A stretch of DNA of 5,675 nt, from contig JACOVZ010000029.1 of assembly GCA_016177065.1 (NCBI GenBank), positions 1 to 5,675 on the forward strand, in the 5' to 3' direction. This stretch comes from Candidatus Wildermuthbacteria bacterium (lineage in GTDB: Bacteria > Patescibacteriota > Minisyncoccia > Minisyncoccales > UBA10102). Made by a program: the position numbers and the translations under genes. The notes under the pieces are model-generated. The model had not been told where the DNA came from. It was given only the letters and a program-made list of their open reading frames with translations, and made no database searches. This document shows positions 1-5,675 of the stretch, in pieces (position 1 is the stretch's first letter; every line of letters starts with the position of its first letter).

Positions 1-1305
1 GCATTGTTTTTTGCAGTGCATCCTGCAAACGCAGAGTCTGTTGCATATATCGCAAGCATTGGCGAAGTGCTGTTTACCTTTTTCATCCTTCTGGCGTTTC
101 TTGCTGTCTTGAAAAGGAGCATGTGGGCGTTTTTCGCCCTGACTTTTCTCGGGCTTCTCGCGAAAGAAACAGCAGTGGTGATTTTGCCTATCGTTCTTTT
201 GTATTTTTTCATTTTCAAAAAGCCCAAACCCTCCTTTTACCTTCAATTCGCGGGAGGATCTTTTGGCATACTATCGGTGTACTTTTTCTTGAGATTTTTC
301 ATCGGCAGGATTCCGCTTGAGCAATTTCATCTTACTCCGATTGGGCAAGCCTCATTTTTGCAGAGGGTTTTTACGTTTCCCCTTGAGATTTTCGTCTATT
401 TAAAAACATTGTTTTTCCCTTTGTACCTGGCGATTTATCAGAACTTTGTGGTTCAGTCAGTTTCTGATATCCGCTTTTGGGGAGTTTCGCTGTTTTTGCT
501 TCTTCTGGCGCTCCTCGTTGGCGTATTCTTGAAGCGCCAAAACGGAGAATCAAGAAAACTGTATTTGTTCGGCATTGTGTGGTTTTTTATCGGGCTGTTC
601 CCTGTTTCTAATCTGGTATTTGCGCTTGACATGACTGTTGCTGAACGCTGGTTATATTTTCCGGCCATGGGATTCTATGTATTTTTAAGTTTGCTGATTG
701 TTCAGATTTTACGCGTTCTCAAGGGCATGCCGAGAAAAGCGTTTGTTGTTTTTATCGCGGGCGCCTTTTTGGCGCTTTCTGCCAGAACCATAGTGCGGAA
801 CTTTGATTGGCGGAATGACATCTCGCTCTATAGCCATGATATCCAATACTCAAAAAACAGCTTTGAACTTGAGAACAATTACGGCAAAGCGCTGTATCTT
901 GCCGGGAAAACCGGAGAGGCGGAGGCGCATTTTCAAAAAGCGCTTGTGCTTGAACCAAACTCTCCTCAGGTCTACAATAATTTTGGCGCCATGCTTTTTG
1001 AAGAAGGGAATTACGAGCAAGCGGAAATACAGTTTAGAAAAGCAGTCGCGCTCAGAGATTTGTATTCGGCGTATGAAAATTTAGCAGTTGTGCTTTTTGA
1101 GAGCGGCAAGCTAGACGAAGCGGAACTTTTTATCAGAGACGCCCTTTTGAAATTTCCAGATAACCCAAAGCTAAATCTTATCCTTGCAGTGATCTATTAT
1201 CAGGAGGAGAAACCCAAAGCAGAAATTATGCCTTTGCTGTCTAAAACGCTTGCGAGTGATCCAGCAAATGAAGACGCAAAAAAGCTATATAATCTTATTC
1301 AGTAG
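1..1305 (+). CDS. TMTC-like multi-pass membrane protein with C-terminal TPRs (5' partial)
   Basis: The reading frame is open from the first base (codon GCA, Ala) and ends at TAG 1303-1305, so the start lies upstream; the TTG at position 4 is an internal Leu codon, not a convincing start. About 434 residues are visible. Residues 1-265 are very hydrophobic, with roughly eight membrane segments. They carry motifs seen in the TMTC/DUF1736 group of GT-C-like proteins: HPANAESVAYI near residues 7-17, LAKE near 53-56, and FPVSN followed by AERWLYFPAMGF around 200-225. From about residue 287 there are three good TPR units (about 287-320, 321-353, 355-388) and a degenerate fourth. The TPRs probably face the extracytoplasmic side. 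By family analogy it may transfer a sugar from a polyprenyl-phosphate donor to a protein or glycan; no substrate can be read from the sequence. The first membrane segments and any acidic catalytic motif in the first outer loop are not in the window. Its end converges on, and overlaps, the GT2 gene. Confidence 0.88.
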   Translation, partial: ALFFAVHPANAESVAYIASIGEVLFTFFILLAFLAVLKRSMWAFFALTFLGLLAKETAVVILPIVLLYFFIFKKPKPSFYLQFAGGSFGILSVYFFLRFFIGRIPLEQFHLTPIGQASFLQRVFTFPLEIFVYLKTLFFPLYLAIYQNFVVQSVSDIRFWGVSLFLLLLALLVGVFLKRQNGESRKLYLFGIVWFFIGLFPVSNLVFALDMTVAERWLYFPAMGFYVFLSLLIVQILRVLKGMPRKAFVVFIAGAFLALSARTIVRNFDWRNDISLYSHDIQYSKNSFELENNYGKALYLAGKTGEAEAHFQKALVLEPNSPQVYNNFGAMLFEEGNYEQAEIQFRKAVALRDLYSAYENLAVVLFESGKLDEAELFIRDALLKFPDNPKLNLILAVIYYQEEKPKAEIMPLLSKTLASDPANEDAKKLYNLIQ

Positions 1306-2018
1306 GCTCCCACCCATATGCGCATCCTGATTAAAAACAAATCAATGCCCATTTTTATCACAGATTGCATAGTTACTTTGCTATGAATATCGTTTGCCCA
1401 TGTGACGGGGATTTCTTTTATTCTATATCCAAGCCTGCGGGCCAGATATAACACCTCAGGATCAAACGCAAATTGTTCAATAATGGATTGAGGGAATACC
1501 TCTTTAGCCGCCTTTTTGGAAAACGCCTTGAATCCGCATTGGCTGTCTTCAATATCCCAAAGCCCCACTAAAATCTTGCGCAGCAGCTTAAAGCTTTCTC
1601 CCGATACCAGATTGCGAAACCAGGGCTGGGGAGGAGCCAGCACCGCCCCTTTAATATCACGGGAGCCGATCACAACTTCGTATCCTTGAGAAAACCAGGG
1701 AAACATTTTCTCCACTTGATCAATGGAAGTGGAATTATCGGCGTCGCAAAACAAAAGAATTTTCCCTTTTGCATTGAGCATTCCTTGTTTTATCGCAGAT
1801 CCTTTCCCTCTGTGCTCTATCTTTATTACTCTCAGATAGGGCACAGTGATTAAAAACTTTTTCAAAATGCTTTCCGTACGATCCTTAGAACCATCATTCA
1901 CTGCGATGATCTCATACTCGTAAGATTGTTTTTTTAGATATCCATGTATTGCTTTAAGGGTATCCGGCAATCTTTGTTCTTCGTTATAGATTGGAATGAT
2001 AACTGACAATCGTATCAT
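1299..2018 (-). CDS. GT2 polyprenyl-phosphate sugar synthase (ALG5/DPM1-like)
   Basis: This 239-residue protein has a complete GT-A fold of family GT2. Visible motifs are SVIIPIYNEE (5-14), NDGSKDRT (41-48, nucleotide binding), HRGKGSAIKQG (69-79), the metal/nucleotide DAD at 92-94 followed by NST, GSRD (118-121), DSQCGFKAF (158-166) and FAFDPEVLYLARRLGY (183-198). The CGFK and FAFDPE blocks are typical of the dolichyl-phosphate beta-glucosyltransferase (ALG5-like) branch. The expected reaction is transfer of a hexose from UDP- or GDP-sugar to an undecaprenyl-type phosphate on the inner membrane face. There is no N-terminal or C-terminal transmembrane anchor; the last 20 residues look amphipathic at most. 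It starts at ATG 2018-2016 inside the ATGA overlap with the upstream ligase-like gene. A weak AGAGAG lies 5 bases before the start, so coupling is probable. Its stop lies 7 bases inside the end of the convergent TPR gene. The family call is firm; the sugar is unknown. Confidence 0.93.
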   Translation of the reverse strand: MIRLSVIIPIYNEEQRLPDTLKAIHGYLKKQSYEYEIIAVNDGSKDRTESILKKFLITVPYLRVIKIEHRGKGSAIKQGMLNAKGKILLFCDADNSTSIDQVEKMFPWFSQGYEVVIGSRDIKGAVLAPPQPWFRNLVSGESFKLLRKILVGLWDIEDSQCGFKAFSKKAAKEVFPQSIIEQFAFDPEVLYLARRLGYRIKEIPVTWANDIHSKVTMQSVIKMGIDLFLIRMRIWVGAY

Positions 2019-4294
2019 GGAAGCTCTCTGAGAAACGCTTCAACCTCTGCTTTTGTGCTTGGATCAAGTTCCATAACTTTAAGCGCTGTTTCCCTTGCTT
2101 TTGCATATTCTCCAAGCTCCCGGTACGTGAATGCGAGAGAAGCATAAAGCTGGGTTGACGGCCGAAGAGCTATTAACTTGTGATATGTGTTGACAATCTG
2201 CCCCAAGTCTTTTGTTGCGGCATATATCTGGAGAAGATTGCTCAAGGCGTAATAGTCTTTGTCTGGATTATATCCCAAGCTTTTCCCGATCTCCAAGTCT
2301 TTCCTCAGTTCTTTATCGTTTCCCAGGAACCCCCTTGCCAGCCCTTTCAGGAACCAGCATTCCCCGGTTTTGGGGTATATATCAATGCATTCCTCTGCTT
2401 TTTTAAGCATGCCTTCGTAATCTTTCTGAATCATGAAGAGTTTTGTCCACGCAAGGTATACTTCCTGGTGCTTGGGGCTTAATTCTTTTGCGCGTTCAAA
2501 GTATGAATGGGCTTCCTTAATAACGCTTTCCTTTTCTTCCGGAGAGAGTTCTGTGTCGCGCTCTGCGACAATAGTGGCAACCTGGCCAAGAAAAATCCAT
2601 GTTCTCGTATGGTAAGGCCAAACCTTCACTGCTTCCTTTAAGAGGGTATAGCTTTTTTTGGAGATCTCCAGCGTTTTGCTCGGGTCTGTCTGGCAGTTCC
2701 GCAAAGCGTCAAAGTAGGTGACTTTCACGTATGCATCAAGAAATGTGCTTCCTTTCTTTAGAGCCTTTTCCATGCGGGAGAATGCAGGGCTGCAGCCATT
2801 TGCTTTCACCATGGCTTTTGCCATTTGCACGTCTGTATTTATGCGGAATGGCTGTATGCTGTATTGCCAGTTAAATCCCAATATAAGGATTGAGGCCGCA
2901 ATCAGCGTAGGGATCTTCATGCGGTTTTGCAAACTCTCTGCGAGGGGTTTTTCTTGCTGTATCGCAGGTTCTTTGCTCGTTACATGGAGGATATACGCAA
3001 CCAGGAAAAAGAATACGAGCAAGGTTGAAAAGTTGTCAAACCCAAAGAAGTTAGCCCCCAAATACGCAATGAGCGCTGCTTGAAGGCCATGGGCAGGGAG
3101 AGCGGATTCTCCTTTTTTGATTTTCTGAAGGCGCCAAAAGAGCGTTCCAAAAAGCGCAAGATACAAAAAGAGAGCCGGGATCCCGGCTTGCGAGGCAGTA
3201 TCAACAAGGATATTGTGCGCCCGATCCCACCAGGAGTTTGAGCTTTGGGGTAAATACTGGATATTCGGAAATTTTGGATCGTAGTGTTTGTCAAAGCCAA
3301 TTTCAAAGTTTTCAGGGCCGTATCCGAACAACGGTTTCGCTTTAATCGCCTCCCATCCTACTTTCCATGTGGAAAAACGAGGTTCTTCCACTAGGAATTG
3401 CTGTAACCGGAATCTCTCTGCAATGGCATACAGTGTGGCGTTCTTTTGCACAAACTGAGGAAACGTTCTGTGGGTGTTTACATAGTAGACAGTAAAAGCG
3501 GGGATGAGCATGAGCGCCAGAAACGAGAATTTCGCAATTAAAGAGTAGGAGAGTTTCTTGAATGGATAGAACAGCGTAAAATAGAAAAGAGCCAAGGAAA
3601 TTCCAAGATATGCTCCTCTGCTTCCAGTGAGCGCAATAACAAGGAGAAAAAGGAGAACTGCGCAGAGATACAGGATCTTTCTGATATATTTTTTTTCCTG
3701 GAGCATGAATACGAATGCGGGGAATATGAGCAAGAGAAGATATATGCCAAGCTGAATGTCGTTTCCAAGGGTGCCCTGAGGCCTTGCTATTCTATGGATA
3801 AAGACATTTGAAAGCCATCCTTGCCATTGGAAAACTGCCGTTGCCGAAACCAGAACAGCCGTTATCAGCACTGCAGTCCATGCCCAGCTCCAGGATTTTT
3901 TGGAAAAAAAGACAAATGCAAGAAAGCTTGCGGCAATAAGCAAAAGAAAAGTGATGGAACCTCCTCCTCTTGCAGGATTGCCCCAAAAACTGAAGTTTGG
4001 ATCAAGCGAAAATACAGAGGAAAGGAGGAATGCAGATGCAATGCCTCCAAGAAGCATGACGCCAAGTTTTGCACTGGAAACCTTTTGTCGTATGCGCTCA
4101 ATGAGCTGAAGGCGTTTCTCTCCCAGCATTTCAGAGAGAGAAAACAGGAGTATGAGGGAGAAGATAATTCTAAACGTTATTGACTTCCCCCATTCTGGAG
4201 GAGAGAACCAGGGAGGGATATTCAATAAGGGAAGAACGAGGATCAATAGGCACAACCCAAGAAAGATTCTGTGAATGGGCATGTTGTATTTCAT
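2015..4294 (-). CDS. O-antigen ligase/Wzy-like membrane protein with TPR C-terminal domain
   Basis: This is a 759-residue two-part protein. Residues about 9-437 hold roughly a dozen hydrophobic segments, and one further segment spans about 462-475. Family motifs of the Wzy_C/O-antigen ligase group are present: RPQGTLGN (171-178), TGSRGAYLG (223-231), FGYGPENF (323-330) and, in the large outer loop, RAHNILVDTASQAGIP (358-373) with the conserved His360. Residues about 485-759 are soluble and helical with several TPR-like units, the clearest being about 596-641 and 714-746 (ending MELDP). Known relatives transfer or polymerise undecaprenyl-diphosphate-linked glycans outside the membrane (WaaL, Wzy) or attach them to protein (PglL-type O-oligosaccharyltransferases); the sequence alone does not separate these. 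The chosen start is ATG 4294-4292. A second ATG at residue 5 is equally possible because neither has a Shine-Dalgarno site. The gene is first in a two-gene operon with the GT2 gene, joined by ATGA. Confidence 0.9.
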   Translation of the reverse strand: MKYNMPIHRIFLGLCLLILVLPLLNIPPWFSPPEWGKSITFRIIFSLILLFSLSEMLGEKRLQLIERIRQKVSSAKLGVMLLGGIASAFLLSSVFSLDPNFSFWGNPARGGGSITFLLLIAASFLAFVFFSKKSWSWAWTAVLITAVLVSATAVFQWQGWLSNVFIHRIARPQGTLGNDIQLGIYLLLLIFPAFVFMLQEKKYIRKILYLCAVLLFLLVIALTGSRGAYLGISLALFYFTLFYPFKKLSYSLIAKFSFLALMLIPAFTVYYVNTHRTFPQFVQKNATLYAIAERFRLQQFLVEEPRFSTWKVGWEAIKAKPLFGYGPENFEIGFDKHYDPKFPNIQYLPQSSNSWWDRAHNILVDTASQAGIPALFLYLALFGTLFWRLQKIKKGESALPAHGLQAALIAYLGANFFGFDNFSTLLVFFFLVAYILHVTSKEPAIQQEKPLAESLQNRMKIPTLIAASILILGFNWQYSIQPFRINTDVQMAKAMVKANGCSPAFSRMEKALKKGSTFLDAYVKVTYFDALRNCQTDPSKTLEISKKSYTLLKEAVKVWPYHTRTWIFLGQVATIVAERDTELSPEEKESVIKEAHSYFERAKELSPKHQEVYLAWTKLFMIQKDYEGMLKKAEECIDIYPKTGECWFLKGLARGFLGNDKELRKDLEIGKSLGYNPDKDYYALSNLLQIYAATKDLGQIVNTYHKLIALRPSTQLYASLAFTYRELGEYAKARETALKVMELDPSTKAEVEAFLRELP
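3173..3188. repeat. 16-bp perfect palindrome inside the ligase-like gene
   Basis: AGCCGGGATCCCGGCT is its own reverse complement. It encodes Ala370-Gly-Ile-Pro-Ala374 of the ligase-like protein on the minus strand, just after the conserved His360 loop. The arms have no spacer, so an RNA hairpin would have to give up its central bases. The coding constraint probably explains it. Confidence 0.6.
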
Positions 4295-4324
4295 ATGCGT
4301 TTATGATATACAAGTTATATTGCC
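4295..4324. promoter_or_regulatory. 30-base divergent intergenic region with candidate promoter elements
   Basis: This is the only gap of note in the window. It separates the minus-strand ligase-like operon from pseB. For the minus strand, TATAAC (4319-4314) resembles a -10 box, with TTGTCT (4341-4336, inside the first codons of pseB) as a -35 at a 16-base spacing. For the plus strand, TATGAT (4302-4307) is one base from TATAAT and would start RNA only about 10 bases before the pseB ATG; no good -35 is visible. The region is AT-rich with a weak imperfect dyad at 4306-4320. Neither start codon is preceded by a Shine-Dalgarno sequence, which suggests leaderless or very short leaders. The motif matches were made by eye and are weak. 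Confidence 0.35.
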
Positions 4325-5308
4325 ATGTCTATATTAGACAATAAAACAATTTTGATTACAGGGGGAGCCGGCTCTTTTGGGCAGAAATTTACGGAGATTG
4401 TTCTCAAGGAACATAATCCAAAGGCAATTCGCATCTACGATCATGACGAGCTTGCCGAGGTTGAAATGCAGAGAAGGACCCAAGACCCTCGCCTCCGCTT
4501 TTTTATTGGTGAAGTTCGCGACAGGAATCGGCTTCATCGGGCGATGCACGGCGTTAATCTTGTGGTGCACGCGGCCGCTTTAAAGCATATTCCCATTTGC
4601 GAATATAATCCCTTGGAAGCCGTGAAAACGAATATTGGAGGAGCAAGCAATGTGATTGACGCAGCCATTGAGAATAGCGTTCCTTTGGTGATGAACATCA
4701 GCACCGACAAGGCGGTACAGCCGGTTAATTTGTATGGAGCAGCTAAAATGGTGGCTGAAAAGCTTTTTGTGCAGTCAAACTCCTATGCCGGAGGCAGAAC
4801 AAAATTCTCTTGCTCCCGCTACGGAAACGTGCTCGCGAGTTCGGGAAGCATTATTCCTCTATTCTTGGAGCAAAGCAAAAATGGAGAAATCACCATTACA
4901 GATGAGCAGATGACCCGTTTTTGGATCACATTAGACCAGGGGGTGCATTTCGTTATTGGGTGCATTGAACGAATGATGGGGGGCGAGATTTTTATCCCAA
5001 AAATTCCAAGCATGAAGGTGGTAGACCTTGCTGATGTCATTGCCCCCGGAGCCAGAAGAAAGATTATTGGGATTAGGCCTGGAGAGAAACTCCATGAGGT
5101 GCTCATGGTTTCCGAGGAAGCCCGTCATTCAAAAGAGTTTGATACGTATTTTGTTATTGAGCCGGAATTTCCGTTTTGGAATAAAGAAAACGGGAAAGAA
5201 GGGAAAGAACTTCTCCAGAACTTTTCCTACGCAAGCAACACAAACAAAGAATGGATCACCAAAGAGCAGATGCAAGAAATCTTGAATGTTCTTGCAAAAG
5301 GAAAATGA
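4325..5308 (+). CDS. pseB: UDP-N-acetylglucosamine 4,6-dehydratase (inverting), PseB
   Basis: This is a 327-residue extended short-chain dehydrogenase, the normal size for short PseB/FlaA1 enzymes (long WbpM/PglF-type relatives carry extra N-terminal membrane segments, absent here). The Rossmann motif TGGAGSFGQKF is at 12-22. The catalytic block has S126, T127, D128, K129, Y137 and K141 in STDKAVQPVNLYGAAK, with the Asp-Lys-Tyr spacing expected for PseB. Other PseB signatures are HAAALKHIP (82-90), SRYGNV (164-169), MTRFWITL (196-203), GGEIFIPKIPSMK (219-231) and RPGEKLHE (251-258). The enzyme converts UDP-GlcNAc to the 4-keto-6-deoxy-L-arabino sugar with C5 inversion, in the cytoplasm. Two positions are unusual for PseB: Asp39-His40 where Ser-Arg is common, and Ser173 where Arg is common. 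The ATG at 4325 is supported by normal N-terminal length, although no Shine-Dalgarno site precedes it. The stop overlaps the next gene by ATGA, and the downstream PseC supports the call. Confidence 0.92.
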   Translation: MSILDNKTILITGGAGSFGQKFTEIVLKEHNPKAIRIYDHDELAEVEMQRRTQDPRLRFFIGEVRDRNRLHRAMHGVNLVVHAAALKHIPICEYNPLEAVKTNIGGASNVIDAAIENSVPLVMNISTDKAVQPVNLYGAAKMVAEKLFVQSNSYAGGRTKFSCSRYGNVLASSGSIIPLFLEQSKNGEITITDEQMTRFWITLDQGVHFVIGCIERMMGGEIFIPKIPSMKVVDLADVIAPGARRKIIGIRPGEKLHEVLMVSEEARHSKEFDTYFVIEPEFPFWNKENGKEGKELLQNFSYASNTNKEWITKEQMQEILNVLAKGK

Positions 5309-5675
5309 AGCAGTTTATTCCTTACGGGCATCAGTGGATCCAAAGAGATGACATTAAGGCCGTGGCGGCGGCATTGAAAGGCGACTGGCTAACGCAAGGC
5401 CCAGCTATTCCTGCGTTTGAAAAAGCAGTCGCTAAATTCTGCAAAGCAAAATATGCGGTGGCAGTTTCTTCGGGAACCGCCGCTTTGCATGCGGCATATG
5501 CGACAGCTGGAATTGGCAGAGGCGACGAGGTTATTACCACTCCCTTAACGTTTGCCGCAACCGCAAACGCAGTTATCTATTGCGGAGGGACTCCCGTGTT
5601 CGCAGATATTAGAGCAGACACGCTCAACATTGATCCAAAGGAAATAGAAAAGAAAATAACCAAAAAAACAAAGGC
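5305..5675 (+). CDS. pseC: PseC, UDP-4-amino-4,6-dideoxy-N-acetyl-beta-L-altrosamine transaminase (3' partial)
   Basis: The frame starts at ATG 5305-5307 and stays open to the window edge, giving 123 full codons, about a third of a DegT/DnrJ/EryC1 aminotransferase (usual length about 380). The visible part matches the PseC branch closely: IPYGHQWI (5-12), GDWLTQGPAIPAFE (26-39), the PLP-phosphate-binding SSGTAALHAAY (55-65), GDEVITTPLTFAATANAV (73-90), PVFADI (97-102) and LNIDPKEIE (107-115). Known family members transfer an amino group from glutamate to C4 of the keto sugar made by PseB, using PLP. The catalytic lysine that binds PLP lies beyond the window, so activity cannot be checked. AAGGA sits only 2 bases before the ATG, too close to be a normal ribosome site; the ATGA overlap with pseB makes coupled translation more likely. 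Confidence 0.93.
   Translation, partial: MKQFIPYGHQWIQRDDIKAVAAALKGDWLTQGPAIPAFEKAVAKFCKAKYAVAVSSGTAALHAAYATAGIGRGDEVITTPLTFAATANAVIYCGGTPVFADIRADTLNIDPKEIEKKITKKTK

Noticed and set aside
4..6. TTG as the start codon of gene 1
   Set aside because: The frame is open through the first codon, and the conserved HP-x3-E loop begins within a few residues, so several membrane segments must lie upstream.
803..1084. 93-codon plus-strand frame inside the TPR region of gene 1
   Set aside because: It is out of frame with clear TPR repeats and gives a basic, low-information protein.
1318..1325. ATGCGCAT palindrome near the convergent gene ends, considered as a terminator stem
   Set aside because: It is only 8 bases, has no loop and no following T-run, and lies within the GT2 coding sequence.
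2180..2482. 100-codon plus-strand open frame opposite the ligase-like gene
   Set aside because: It lies antisense within a gene with strong domain evidence, its protein has no recognisable domain, and no ribosome site was noted; it is a shadow frame.
4306..4320. Imperfect AT-rich dyad in the divergent spacer, considered as an operator
   Set aside because: The arms match only about five bases with an offset, which is expected by chance in AT-rich promoter DNA.
4819..5106. 95-codon minus-strand frame opposite pseB
   Set aside because: It is antisense to conserved PseB motifs and shows no domain of its own.
5331..5540. 69-codon minus-strand frame opposite the pseC start
   Set aside because: The plus strand encodes an unmistakable PseC N-terminus here; the opposite frame is only a by-product of its codon use.

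Overview
The window is a compact, protein-coding stretch with five genes and almost no intergenic DNA. It looks like part of a bacterial surface-glycan or protein-glycosylation locus. The standard bacterial code fits, since TGA, TAG and TAA all behave as stops, and base composition is moderate. Clear Shine-Dalgarno sites are scarce. Three family-level traits resemble what is often seen in Candidate Phyla Radiation genomes (Patescibacteria, Parcubacteria-like): a TMTC-like membrane protein with TPRs, an O-antigen-ligase-like protein fused to TPRs, and an ALG5-like GT2 enzyme. That placement is inferred from family resemblance, not proven by a marker gene.

Layout: (1) 1-1305, plus strand, is the 3' part of a multi-pass GT-C-like membrane protein with C-terminal TPRs; its N-terminus lies before the window. 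(2) 1299-2018, minus, is a GT2 polyprenyl-phosphate sugar synthase. It converges on gene 1 and overlaps its end by 7 bases. (3) 2015-4294, minus, is an O-antigen ligase/Wzy-like polytopic protein with a TPR-rich C-terminal domain. It overlaps gene 2 by ATGA, so genes 3 and 2 form a translationally coupled operon. (4) 4295-4324 is a 30-base divergent intergenic region that must hold promoter elements for both directions. (5) 4325-5308, plus, is PseB, a UDP-GlcNAc 4,6-dehydratase. (6) 5305 to the window end, plus, is the first third of PseC, the PLP aminotransferase of the next step, overlapping pseB by ATGA.

How they may work together: PseB and PseC are the first two steps from UDP-GlcNAc to pseudaminic acid or a related 4-amino-4,6-dideoxy sugar. 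The GT2 enzyme probably loads a hexose on an undecaprenyl-type phosphate. The two membrane proteins with extracytoplasmic TPRs are candidates for using lipid-linked sugars or glycans outside the membrane, either to extend or ligate a surface polysaccharide or to glycosylate exported proteins. No RNA genes, CRISPR arrays, insertion sequences or clear terminators were seen.
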